Source: Treponema sp.
Lineage (GTDB): Bacteria; Spirochaetota; Spirochaetia; Treponematales; Breznakiellaceae
Length of the DNA stretch: 10,306 bases
Assembly: GCA_031284105.1 (NCBI GenBank)
Contig: JAITAN010000099.1
Coordinates: 1-10,306, forward strand
Direction: 5' to 3'
Below the pieces are notes generated by a model. It worked only from the letters and a program-made list of their open reading frames with translations. It searched no databases and was not told the DNA's origin. The first letter of the stretch is position 1; each line of letters begins with the position of its first letter. Below, piece by piece: positions 1-8,250 of this stretch. Position numbers and translations under genes: made by a program.

Positions 1-2070
1 GAATGTCAGGCGGTGGGCGTTAATGTGCTGTTGGGACCGGGAATCAATATGAAGCGGCTCCCTTTCTGCGGGCGCAATTTTGAATATATCAGCGAAGACC
101 CTTTGCTGGCCGGAGAATTGGGATCCGCTTTTGTGCAGGGGCTTCAAAGCCAGGGGGTAGGAGCCTGCCTTAAGCATTTTTTTGCCAATAACCAGGAGTA
201 CCGGCGCATAGATTCGTCTTCGGAAATGGACGAGCGCACCATGCGGGAAATTTATTTACCGGCATTTGAAACGGTGGTAAAAAAGTCGCGTCCTTGGGCT
301 GTTATGGCTTCCTACAATAAAATCGACGGTGTTTTCGCCACAGCCAACAAGGAATACCTTGAGGGCGTACTGCGCGGTGAGTGGGGCTTTGAAGGGACTG
401 TCATAAGCGATTGGGGCGCGGTACATGATCGGACGGGAGCTATCGCCGCCGGTTGTGATCTAACCATGCCCGCCGAGCGTACCGACGAGGAACTTGTGCG
501 GGCCGTGCGGGAAGGGCGCGTTTCCGAAAATGATCTTGACACTTGCTGTGAGCGCGTAATTTCCCTGGCGTTCCGGGGGCAGGGACATCACAAAGACGAT
601 TTGGAATTCGATTATGAGGGCGGCCACGCCTTGGCCCGTGAAATCGCCGGTCAATCCATCGTTCTGCTTAAAAATGAGGATAAAATACTGCCGCTTAATA
701 AAAATGATAAAATCGCGTTTATCGGAGGTTTTGCCGCAGTGCCGCGTTATCAGGGCGGCGGTTCAAGCCATATCAACAGCTTTAAACTAACAAACGCGCT
801 GGAAACCGCCAAAATTGCAAGGCTGCCGGTTGAGTTCGCGCAGGGCTATAACAACAAAGACGGTACAACTTCTGAGGCGATGATTGCGGAAGCCGTGGTA
901 CTGGCAAAGGCATCCAACGCTGCGGTAGTGTTCGCCGGGCTGCCGGATATCATGGAATCCGAAGGGCTGGATCGCCGGAATCTGCAAATGCCTGAAGGAC
1001 ATAACCGGCTGATACAGGCGGTGTGCTCCGCTCAGCCCAAGACGGTAGTGGTCCTGCATAATGGCGGCCCGGTAGAAATGCCCTGGGTAGATTCGGCAAG
1101 CGCAATAGTAGAGGCTTATTTGGGTGGACAAGCCGTAGGCGAAGCCGTGGTAGATGTACTGTATGGCGATATAAACCCTTCCGGCCATTTGGCGGAGAGC
1201 TTTCCCAAAAAATTATCCGACAGCCCCGCCTATTTGTTCTACCCCGGCGAAGGCGGCAAAGCGTTGTATTCCGAAAGATTTTTCATGGGCTACCGCTACT
1301 ACGAAAGCAGGGATATGGAAACGCTGTTTCCCTTCGGACACGGACTTTCCTATACGTCCTTTAAATTCGACCGGCTGACCCTCGACAAAACAAAAATGAA
1401 TGACGATGAAACGTTGGCCGTTTCCGTTACGGTTTCCAATACGGGTCAGAGGGCCGGTAAGGCCGTGGTACAGCTTTATGTGGCTCCGCCGAAAGGTGAA
1501 ATAATTCGTCCGGTACGCGAACTGAAAGAATTCGCCAAGGTTGATTTGCGGCCCGGCGAACGCAAAACGGTCAGTATGACACTGGAGAAACGGGCCTTTG
1601 CTTTCTGGAACCAGACGGCACATGACTGGAGTGTTGAAAGCGGTGTTTACACGGTGCAGATTGGTGAAAATTCACATGAAATTGTTCTTGAAGCAACGAT
1701 TGAAATTACCGCAAAGGAACCTCTAGTGCTTCAGGAATATGACGATACCACGCCCATGAAGGAATTTTGCAGACATCCTGACGGAAAACAGTTCATAGAA
1801 AAAAATCTGGGCTACATGATTGCCGGTATGGTTCAGGGTGGGTTTATCCCCAAAGAGCTTTTACAGGCCATCAGATACCAGCCGGGTAATCAAATTACCT
1901 TGGAAACGATTGAGCAAATAGGGCAGGATGCGGGAATTTCCGCAACAGGCGGTAGTGGCCTTGATATGTTGTTGAATCAACCCCTGTCTCTGATGCTTCC
2001 CTTTGTGCCGGATGAAAACAGGCAAGCGTTAAAAAAGCTGCTTGAAAAAATGAATAGGAGGAATAGATAA
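1..2070 (+). CDS. GH3 family beta-glycosidase (beta-glucosidase/xylosidase type), 5' partial
   Basis: Retaining exo-beta-glycosidase of family GH3, predicted to release terminal beta-glucosyl or beta-xylosyl units from imported oligosaccharides. The frame is open from base 1, and the residues before the GTG at 13 fit the family, so the gene starts upstream and an N-terminal piece is missing. Visible signs are the GPGIN and CGRNFEYISEDP motifs, the KH pair (172-177) followed by FFANNQE, the nucleophile Asp in SDWGA (codon 409-411), and the likely acid/base Glu in ESEGLDRR (codon 961-963) in the alpha/beta sandwich domain. A C-terminal Fn3-like domain carries RPVRELKEF. After it comes a helical tail of about 105 residues (1750-2067), beyond the minimal GH3 fold. 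The stop lies one base before the next start, so the gene is in an operon with the symporter. The family call is firm. Substrate is not determinable: GH3 enzymes of this layout include glucosidases, xylosidases and dual-function enzymes. Whether a signal peptide exists cannot be seen. Confidence 0.93.
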   Translation, partial: ECQAVGVNVLLGPGINMKRLPFCGRNFEYISEDPLLAGELGSAFVQGLQSQGVGACLKHFFANNQEYRRIDSSSEMDERTMREIYLPAFETVVKKSRPWAVMASYNKIDGVFATANKEYLEGVLRGEWGFEGTVISDWGAVHDRTGAIAAGCDLTMPAERTDEELVRAVREGRVSENDLDTCCERVISLAFRGQGHHKDDLEFDYEGGHALAREIAGQSIVLLKNEDKILPLNKNDKIAFIGGFAAVPRYQGGGSSHINSFKLTNALETAKIARLPVEFAQGYNNKDGTTSEAMIAEAVVLAKASNAAVVFAGLPDIMESEGLDRRNLQMPEGHNRLIQAVCSAQPKTVVVLHNGGPVEMPWVDSASAIVEAYLGGQAVGEAVVDVLYGDINPSGHLAESFPKKLSDSPAYLFYPGEGGKALYSERFFMGYRYYESRDMETLFPFGHGLSYTSFKFDRLTLDKTKMNDDETLAVSVTVSNTGQRAGKAVVQLYVAPPKGEIIRPVRELKEFAKVDLRPGERKTVSMTLEKRAFAFWNQTAHDWSVESGVYTVQIGENSHEIVLEATIEITAKEPLVLQEYDDTTPMKEFCRHPDGKQFIEKNLGYMIAGMVQGGFIPKELLQAIRYQPGNQITLETIEQIGQDAGISATGGSGLDMLLNQPLSLMLPFVPDENRQALKKLLEKMNRRNR
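2056..2063 (+). promoter_or_regulatory. Ribosome binding site of first symporter inside GH3 3' end
   Basis: AGGAGGAA lies within the last GH3 codons, about nine bases before the ATG at 2072. The Shine-Dalgarno is near perfect and decides the start. Its position inside the upstream coding region suggests coupled translation. Confidence 0.85.
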
Positions 2071-2071
2071 G

Positions 2072-3415
2072 ATGGCTAAAGAAAAAAAGGAAAAGCCCGA
2101 CAGAGTAGGCTTGGTAAAATTTTGGGCGTGGCAAGCTAGCGGAATTTCGTCATCGGCGAATTTTATTATTCTTAGTTTCGTAACGATTTATTGTACGAAC
2201 ACTTTAAAAATGCCTCCGGCATTGGTTGGAACCTTGCTTATGATCACCAAGTTTGCTGACGGCGTTACGGATGTATTCGCGGGTTATCTTGTTGACCGGA
2301 CAAAAACAAGGTTCGGAAAAGGGAGGACCTACGAATTCGCTATTTTGGGAGCCTGGTTTTGTACATGGCTTTTGTATTCCACGCCGGGTGAGGCAAGCCT
2401 TCTCATAAAATGTATCTGGGTAGCATCAATGTATTCATGTGTCGCCGCTATTTTTATGACCTTATTGCAGGCGAGCAATAATGCATATACGGTACGCGCC
2501 TTCGCAACAAACGGGCAGCGGGTAAAAATTGCTTCTTTCGGCGGGATTGTGGTTATGGTAAGCGCCATGACCGTAAGTGTTTCATTTCCGATTCTGATGA
2601 ACCGTATTGCCACTTCACCTGCGGGATGGAGCAAGCTCGTAGCAATGTTTGCGGTACCATTAGGCCTAATCGGCATATTGCGATTTTTGTGTGTTAAGGA
2701 AACGGTTCAAGTAGAAGAAGAATCGGGAGAAAAGGTTCATTTTAAGGAAATTGTATCGGTGCTCATCCACAATCCGTATCTTCCCATGGTAGCCATCATG
2801 TGGCTGCTCTACAGCATAGTTACCGGGATGGGAATAATCACGTTCTTTTTTACCTATGTTGTAGGTAATATCGAATTGATGGGGGTAGCTCAAACGGCTT
2901 CCGTAGTCGTTTTACCCTTGCTTTTTTTATTTCCGATGATAATGAAAAAATTCCCGGCGGGAAAAATGGTATTAATCGGAAGTGTGGCATACGTCATAAG
3001 CGGAATCATTTTGTTTGCGGCGGGAGGAAACATAACAATGGTCATTATCGCCATGATATTTACCGGCATAGGAACGCTCCCGATTACCTACTTAACGGAC
3101 ATAATGATGATCGACTGCGGTTCCTATAATGCATGGAAAGGACGTAAGCGCATGGATGGAATAAATGGGGCGATAAAAGGCTTCGCGGGCAAAGTAGGAG
3201 GAGCGTTGGGTTCTGGATTAGTGGGAATTTTACTTGCGAAAGGCGGTTATGACGGATCGTTAGAGATACAGCCCGATTCCGCGCTGTTTGCTATTCGCCT
3301 GCTTATGGGGATCGTTCCAGTGGTTGCGTTCTTGATTATAGGCGTTTTGATGCTGTTTTACAAAATAGACAAACTACAGCCGGAAATCAATAAACCGGTC
3401 GAACGGGCATCATAA
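2072..3415 (+). CDS. GPH-family (MelB/XynB-like) sugar:cation symporter, MFS
   Basis: Inner-membrane symporter of the glycoside-pentoside-hexuronide family, 447 residues, the usual length for 12 membrane segments. The N-half signature is clear: FADGVTDVFAGYLVDRTKTRFGKGR in two parts at residues 61-85, with Asp63 and Asp67 in the four-residue spacing of the MelB cation-site pair Asp55/Asp59. The C-half motif TDIMMIDCGSYNAWKGRKRMDG corresponds to the family's DYxExKTGxRxEG segment but is diverged. The ending, with QPDSALFAIRL and a final hydrophobic helix, is typical. Helix I shows no acidic residue, unlike MelB Asp19. The gene starts one base after GH3 and stops 18 bases before GH43, so it most likely imports the oligosaccharides those enzymes degrade. 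Family and role are confident; the sugar is unknown. It is a paralogue of the symporter at 8264-9637, and the two are clearly diverged rather than a recent duplicate. Confidence 0.92.
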   Translation: MAKEKKEKPDRVGLVKFWAWQASGISSSANFIILSFVTIYCTNTLKMPPALVGTLLMITKFADGVTDVFAGYLVDRTKTRFGKGRTYEFAILGAWFCTWLLYSTPGEASLLIKCIWVASMYSCVAAIFMTLLQASNNAYTVRAFATNGQRVKIASFGGIVVMVSAMTVSVSFPILMNRIATSPAGWSKLVAMFAVPLGLIGILRFLCVKETVQVEEESGEKVHFKEIVSVLIHNPYLPMVAIMWLLYSIVTGMGIITFFFTYVVGNIELMGVAQTASVVVLPLLFLFPMIMKKFPAGKMVLIGSVAYVISGIILFAAGGNITMVIIAMIFTGIGTLPITYLTDIMMIDCGSYNAWKGRKRMDGINGAIKGFAGKVGGALGSGLVGILLAKGGYDGSLEIQPDSALFAIRLLMGIVPVVAFLIIGVLMLFYKIDKLQPEINKPVERAS

Positions 3416-3433
3416 AGCAAAAGGAGACTAAAT

Positions 3434-5254
3434 ATGAAATACTATTGTAATCCATTGAACATCGAATACAAATACCAGTCGGTAAAACATATCAGGCCGG
3501 GCTTGGAAAACCCGCCGATTTCCGTTTACCGTGAAGCGGCGGACCCTTCATTGGTTTTATTCAAAGGCTTGTACTATTTGTTCCCGTCAATGACGGCGGG
3601 TTTTCTTGTCAGCGAAGATTTGGCCGAATGGCACTTCCATGAACTCGGCGACAATATCCCGGTGTATGATTACGCGCCGGATGTCCGTCCCATAGGCGAA
3701 TACCTTTATTTTTGCGCATCCAGGGCCGGGGAAAACTGTTCTTTTTTCCGCTCGAAAAACCCGCTAACCGAACCGTTTGAGGAAATTGCCGGAACCTTCC
3801 CTTTTTGGGACCCGAACTTGTTTTGCGATGAAGATGGGAGAATCTATTTTTACTGGGGCTGTTCCAATGTAACTCCCATTTATGGGGTAGAACTGGATAC
3901 GGAAACCATGCGGCCTAAAACACAACCGCTGGAACTCTTTGGATCAGACAAGGCATTGCGGGGATATGAGCGGATAGGGGATGACCATGTCTCACCCAAA
4001 ACAAGAGAGGAAATAGAATCCCAGGTAGAAGCGGTCGTGTGCAGCATAATGAACGGACCGGAAGAACAGCGCCGCCAATATGGATTAACCACGGAAGCGG
4101 ATGTGCGGAGGGCAGCACTTTCCTTCATGGGTGATAGCCCCTATGTTGAGGGGGCCTGGATGACAAAGTATAACGGCAGATATTATCTGCAATATGCCAC
4201 TCCCGGTACCGAATATAACACCTACGGCGATGGCGTGTATGTTGCATCTTCCCCCTTGGGGCCGTTTGCCCCGGCAAAAAACAATCCCTTTTCGTATAAA
4301 CCCGGCGGGTTTATCACCGGTGCGGGCCACGGATCTACCCTGCAAGACAAGGCAGGTAATTTCTGGCACACCGCAACCATGCGTATCAGCCTCATCGACA
4401 ATATGGAACGCAGGATTGGATTATGGAAAGCGGGTTTTGATGCGGATGGCGAACTGTATTGCGACCAGCGTTACGGTGACTGGCCAATAACCATAGACGC
4501 CCCCGCCTTCGCAAAACCGGACTGGATGCTGTTGTCCTACGGGAAACCCGTCAGGGCTTCTTCGGGAACCGGCCCGGAACAAGTAACGGATGAGAATGTC
4601 CGTACCTGGTGGAAAGCCACGTCAGCACAGCCGGGTGAGTGGGTGGAAATTGATCTGGAAAAAATCTGCGATGTGAGGGCAATACAAATTAATTTTGCTG
4701 ATGATAACATGAGCAAAACCGCAATGCCCGAGGGCAGTGTCCGGACAAGCTATGACGAGCGGTTTATCGACAAGAATCCTCAGCCGACCAGGTGGCTGCT
4801 TGAAGGCTCCACGGACGGGAAGCAGTATGTTGTCATCTGTGATAAAACAAACGTACAAAGTGATCTGCCGCATGACTGTGTGATGTTGGAAAAAGGCATT
4901 CAAATGCGCTATCTGCGGCTTACCATACTACAACTACCTTACAGCCAAATGCCTTGCGTATCCGGTCTCCGGGTCTTTGGCATTGTTGCTGGTTCCATGC
5001 CTCAAAAAGCGATAGAAATTTCACTTAAAAGAATAGGCGATCTGGGCATGGAACTATCATGGGAACAGACAGGCGCGGCAGGTTGTAATATTCTCTGGGG
5101 ATACGCGCCTGAAAAACTATACCACAGCTATATGGTATTTGGAAAAACCAGCCAACGTATCGGCGCGCTGGTAAAGGGCGAACAAGTATATGTGCGAGTC
5201 GATACGTTTAACGAAACAGGTATCACCGAAGGAGATGTAACAGCATTATGCTGA
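3434..5254 (+). CDS. GH43-type glycosidase with F5/8C (CBM32-like) and Fn3-like C-terminal modules
   Basis: Predicted arabinofuranosidase/xylosidase-type enzyme, 606 residues. The five-bladed propeller covers about residues 30-355. Candidate catalytic residues are Asp37 in ADPSLVLF (general base), Asp126 in FWDPNLF (pKa modulator) and Glu239 in YVEGAWM (general acid); NGRYYLQY and GAGHGSTL motifs support GH43. An extra, largely helical, charged segment at about residues 170-232 separates the third-blade region from the acid. Residues about 365-517 resemble a discoidin/F5-8C domain (GEWVEIDLEK, then RYLRLTIL). Residues about 525-600 resemble an Fn3 domain (LSWE...ILWG...VYVRVDTFNETGITEG). No signal peptide is present, so the enzyme is probably cytoplasmic and acts on imported oligosaccharides. 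The ATG is fixed by AAGGAG about nine bases upstream, 18 bases after the symporter stop. Fold and modules are confident; substrate specificity is inference. Confidence 0.9.
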   Translation: MKYYCNPLNIEYKYQSVKHIRPGLENPPISVYREAADPSLVLFKGLYYLFPSMTAGFLVSEDLAEWHFHELGDNIPVYDYAPDVRPIGEYLYFCASRAGENCSFFRSKNPLTEPFEEIAGTFPFWDPNLFCDEDGRIYFYWGCSNVTPIYGVELDTETMRPKTQPLELFGSDKALRGYERIGDDHVSPKTREEIESQVEAVVCSIMNGPEEQRRQYGLTTEADVRRAALSFMGDSPYVEGAWMTKYNGRYYLQYATPGTEYNTYGDGVYVASSPLGPFAPAKNNPFSYKPGGFITGAGHGSTLQDKAGNFWHTATMRISLIDNMERRIGLWKAGFDADGELYCDQRYGDWPITIDAPAFAKPDWMLLSYGKPVRASSGTGPEQVTDENVRTWWKATSAQPGEWVEIDLEKICDVRAIQINFADDNMSKTAMPEGSVRTSYDERFIDKNPQPTRWLLEGSTDGKQYVVICDKTNVQSDLPHDCVMLEKGIQMRYLRLTILQLPYSQMPCVSGLRVFGIVAGSMPQKAIEISLKRIGDLGMELSWEQTGAAGCNILWGYAPEKLYHSYMVFGKTSQRIGALVKGEQVYVRVDTFNETGITEGDVTALC

Positions 5255-5266
5255 TGTGAGAACACA

Positions 5267-7918
5267 ATGAACAAAACTATTGAAGCCCTATTGAATGACC
5301 GGGGCGAAAATCACCTGATGCCGTTTTTTTGGCAGCACGGCGAGGACGAAGCGGTACTGCGTAAGTACATGGGTGTAATTTTTGAAGCGGGCTGCGGCGC
5401 GGTTTGCGTGGAAAGCCGTCCCCACCCGGACTTTTGCGGCCCGAAGTGGTGGGCGGACATGGACATTATTTTGGACGAAGCCCGCAAGCGGGACATGAAG
5501 GTCTGGATTTTGGACGACAGCCATTTCCCTACCGGATTCGCCAATGGAGCGCTTAAAGACGCTCCCGCCGAACTGTGCCGACAAAATATATTTATGACAA
5601 GCACAATCTTTACCGGCACGGCGCGGTGTGTTGTCGTAGATATGAACGAACTCCGTAAACCCAAGCCTATCCCGATGAATCTCATGCAACAATATATAAC
5701 CGTGGAACTCTTGCGGAATGTGCGGGTGTTTGACGATGACCGAATCCTCAGCGTAACCGCGTTTGCGGAAGACGGGCGGATTGTGGATTTAACCGGACTG
5801 GCCGTGAACGGAACCTTTGAGTGGAACAAGCCCGATGGCGATTGGCATGTCTGCGTGTGCGGTCTCAGCCGCAATTTGGGACCGCATCGAAATTATATCA
5901 ACATGATGGATACGATTTCCTGCGAAAAACTGATAGAGGCGGTATATGAGCCCCATTATGTCCGTTATAAAAACGATTTCGGTAAGACCATAGCCGGATT
6001 CTTCTCCGACGAGCCGGAACTGGGTAACGGCGTGATATATTTGCAAGGTAACGCTATCGGTTCCGAACAGGATTTGCCCTGGAGCGCGGAACTGGAAAAT
6101 GCGCTGAAAGACACTTTAGGAGACCGGTGGTTGAATCTAATGCCATTTATGTGGGACACCGCCGTTGTAAACCGGAAAGAAGCTGCCCGAGTCCGTGCAG
6201 CGTACATGGATGTCGTAACAAAACTGGTACGGGCTGATTTTTCCGAACGGATTGGTCAATGGTGCCGGGATCGGGGCGTGGAGTACATCGGCCATCAGGT
6301 TGAGGACAACGGCCAGCACTGCCGGACGGGTTCAAGCCTGGGGCACCAGTTCCGGGCACTGGCCGGCCAGGACATGGCGGGTATCGACAATATCGGCGGT
6401 CAGGTCTTGCCCCAGGGCGAGGACGAGCCTGCGACAACCATGCATGGCATGATGAAGCGCAGTGGTGAGTTTTTTCACTACGGCTTAGGCAAACTTGCCG
6501 TCTCCTCTGCGGCGATTGAACCCCGCAAGAGGGGTCGTGCGCTCTGCGAGATCTTCGGGAACTACGGCTGGCAGGAAGGGGTAAAGCTCGAAAAATACCT
6601 CATCGATCATTTTCTGGTACGGGGCGTGAACTATTATGTACCCCATGCGTTCAGCCCGAAAGAATACCCCGATCCGGACTGCCCGCCGCACTTTTACGCC
6701 CACGGGCATAATCCCCAGTACCGTCATTTTAGTGCGCTTATGCGTTATACCAACCGCATATGCAATCTCATAAGCGGCGGCAAAATTATTACCGAAGCAG
6801 CAATACTGTACCATGCGGAAGCGGAATGGGCGGGCCAATCCATGCCCTTTGAGAAACCGCTGCGGGCGCTGTATGACCGGCAAATTGACTGCTGTGTTAT
6901 TCCAATAGACGTATTCGCTGATCCTGAAACCTACCGGACGGATATGACAAATGGGCTTATCGTAAACGGAAACAGTTATAAAATTCTCGTTATTCCATAT
7001 TCCGAGTTTTTGCCCACCGTCTTTATAAAAACTGTCGTCAAACTCTATAAAACCGGATTTTCTGTGATTTTCGTGGATGCTTTGCCGTCAGGTGTGTATG
7101 ACGGCGAGGATAGCCTGTTAGACGATTTGTGGGACTGTCCTGTGGTTCCACTTTCAGACCTAGCCGAAACAGTGGCAAAACGTATCCAGCCGGAAATCCG
7201 TCTTTTACCCGCAAATAACCGTATACGGGTCTTGCACTACCGGGTACAAGGTGATCTGTATATGATCGTAAATGAGGCCGCTTCTCTTTATCAGGGTACG
7301 TTGACCGTTCCTGATATAGGTATCTGCTATACTTACAATGCCTGGAAAAACCGGCTTGAAACGGTAACAACGAAACGGTACGGGGAAGGAACGGCGATAA
7401 CCCTTTCCATCAATCCATTGCACAATGTTATCATCATATTTGATAATGAGCCGCCTACGGCACTATCCAGCCCAGTATGTCCGGGTGGGACACCGATAAA
7501 GCCGGAAGAGTGGATGCGCTCATTGTGCAAAAGTATTGACTATCCACATTTCGGCGAGGCAATTCCCGTAACTATTCCTGACACGCTTGCGGAATCGGAG
7601 CCGGCCTTTTCCGGCTTTGCCCGGTATGAGACAAACTTCACCGCCAAAGCCGGGGAACGCATGGTTCTTGAAATTACCGATGCTCTGGAAGGCATGGAGG
7701 TGTTTGTGAACGGTACGAGTGCCGGGCTGCAAATCACGCCGCCCTATCTCTATGATATTTCACTACTTGTCAAAACAGGTGGGAATGAACTTGTCATTGA
7801 AGTAGCCACCACACTGGAAAGAGAAAGGAAAGTTGATCAAACGGGGATCCCACACATTCCGGCTTATCCAGAAACCGGATCCGGTATTACCGGCAAGGTT
7901 GTTATTTGGCGGCAATAA
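5267..7918 (+). CDS. GH106-like glycosidase (putative alpha-L-rhamnosidase-type)
   Basis: Large 883-residue hydrolase-like protein with no signal peptide. Residues about 15-95 (PFFWQHGEDEAVLRKYM, then CVESRPHP, WWADMDIILDEA and VWILDDSHFPTGFANG) look like the start of the TIM barrel of GH106/GH42-like enzymes. FFSDEPEL (Glu249, Glu251) and ALCEIFGNYGW (Glu428) are the best candidate active-site segments. Residues about 505-620 (AAILYHAEAEWAG onward) resemble the amidotransferase-like domain found after the barrel in such enzymes. Residues about 780-860 form a GH2-like jelly roll (GFARYETNF, then MEVFVNGTSAG). The start lies 12 bases after the GH43 stop with only a weak GTGAG in front, suggesting translation coupled to GH43. 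Alpha-L-rhamnosidase activity is inferred from distant similarity; the enzyme could belong to a related, uncharacterised family. That it is a glycosidase is likely. Confidence 0.72.
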   Translation: MNKTIEALLNDRGENHLMPFFWQHGEDEAVLRKYMGVIFEAGCGAVCVESRPHPDFCGPKWWADMDIILDEARKRDMKVWILDDSHFPTGFANGALKDAPAELCRQNIFMTSTIFTGTARCVVVDMNELRKPKPIPMNLMQQYITVELLRNVRVFDDDRILSVTAFAEDGRIVDLTGLAVNGTFEWNKPDGDWHVCVCGLSRNLGPHRNYINMMDTISCEKLIEAVYEPHYVRYKNDFGKTIAGFFSDEPELGNGVIYLQGNAIGSEQDLPWSAELENALKDTLGDRWLNLMPFMWDTAVVNRKEAARVRAAYMDVVTKLVRADFSERIGQWCRDRGVEYIGHQVEDNGQHCRTGSSLGHQFRALAGQDMAGIDNIGGQVLPQGEDEPATTMHGMMKRSGEFFHYGLGKLAVSSAAIEPRKRGRALCEIFGNYGWQEGVKLEKYLIDHFLVRGVNYYVPHAFSPKEYPDPDCPPHFYAHGHNPQYRHFSALMRYTNRICNLISGGKIITEAAILYHAEAEWAGQSMPFEKPLRALYDRQIDCCVIPIDVFADPETYRTDMTNGLIVNGNSYKILVIPYSEFLPTVFIKTVVKLYKTGFSVIFVDALPSGVYDGEDSLLDDLWDCPVVPLSDLAETVAKRIQPEIRLLPANNRIRVLHYRVQGDLYMIVNEAASLYQGTLTVPDIGICYTYNAWKNRLETVTTKRYGEGTAITLSINPLHNVIIIFDNEPPTALSSPVCPGGTPIKPEEWMRSLCKSIDYPHFGEAIPVTIPDTLAESEPAFSGFARYETNFTAKAGERMVLEITDALEGMEVFVNGTSAGLQITPPYLYDISLLVKTGGNELVIEVATTLERERKVDQTGIPHIPAYPETGSGITGKVVIWRQ

Positions 7919-7922
7919 ATAA

Positions 7923-7928
7923 AAGGAG
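7923..7928 (+). promoter_or_regulatory. Intact ribosome binding site in front of the broken GH2 gene
   Basis: AAGGAG lies five bases before the ATG at 7934 and just after the GH106-like stop. It shows that the remnant was once a normal operon member; translation would now end after 39 codons. Confidence 0.7.
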
Positions 7929-7933
7929 ATTAC

Positions 7934-8181
7934 ATGAAGCAAGAAACAAATTTTTACGATGGCTGGAAATTCAAGCATCAAGTTTCGGTAGATACTGAAT
8001 TGATCGATCTGCCTCACGATGTCATGATCCACCATGAGAAACGAAATCCGTAAAGTCTTAGAGGAAGCACCGAAGCATATTTTTCTGGTGGCGTATACGA
8101 GTACGAAAAAAGTTTTTTGCACCTGAAAATTGAGTAGAAAAATCCATCGGCTTCAGATTTGAGGGTGTCAATAAAAACAGC
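7934..8181 (+). pseudogene. Remnant of a GH2 glycosidase gene (N-terminal fragment only)
   Basis: This is the decayed 5' end of a GH2 (beta-galactosidase/glucuronidase-type) gene. Its translation aligns residue by residue with the intact GH2 beginning at 9750: NFYDGWKFK against NFCDGWAFK, LPHDVMI against LPHDAMI, SGGVYEYEKS against PGGVYEYEKN, and FRFEGVNKNS against FKFEGVYKNS. Lesions seen are: TAA at 8051-8053 in place of the paralogue's Asn after RDP; a run of six T at 8113-8118 where seven would keep the frame; and TGA at 8131-8133 where the paralogue has Trp (DDW). A 20-base identity (8090-8109 with 9900-9919) sits inside otherwise diverged DNA. Homology stops after 8181, and some 2 kb or more expected of a GH2 gene is absent. 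An intact RBS and 15-base spacing after the GH106-like gene show it was the last gene of the upstream operon. It cannot make a functional enzyme. Confidence 0.9.
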
Positions 8182-8250
8182 AATGATAAAAGGGTCATTT
8201 CTAAAAATATCAGGTAGTGGAAAAGGTACTGATGTTTATCAAATTATCTC
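8182..8250 (+). other. Deletion junction segment between GH2 remnant and second symporter
   Basis: These roughly 70 AT-rich bases do not continue the alignment to the intact GH2. In the frame of the following symporter they read MIKGSFLKISGSGKGTDVYQ and on into IISEE without a stop, which looks like ordinary protein sequence. They may be the 3' scrap of the deleted gene or of another gene, or merely leader sequence of the symporter. I see no convincing promoter or terminator here. Confidence 0.4.

Noticed and set aside
1213..1623. 136-codon minus-strand open frame within GH3
   Set aside because: It is antisense to conserved GH3 and Fn3-like coding sequence and has no family resemblance.
5311..5874. 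187-codon open frame on the minus strand inside the GH106-like gene
   Set aside because: It lies wholly antisense to a well-supported coding region, has no recognisable domain, and is one of several such shadows in this GC-balanced gene.
7934..8053. 39-codon ORF MKQETNFYDGWK... as a genuine small gene
   Set aside because: Its sequence aligns to the start of GH2 and the homology continues past the TAA in the same frame, so it is a truncated remnant, not a small protein gene.
8159..8187. TTGAGG with AATGAT 17 bases later as a promoter for the second symporter
   Set aside because: Each box matches only about four of six consensus bases, and the -35-like box is GH2 coding remnant; not distinguishable from chance.
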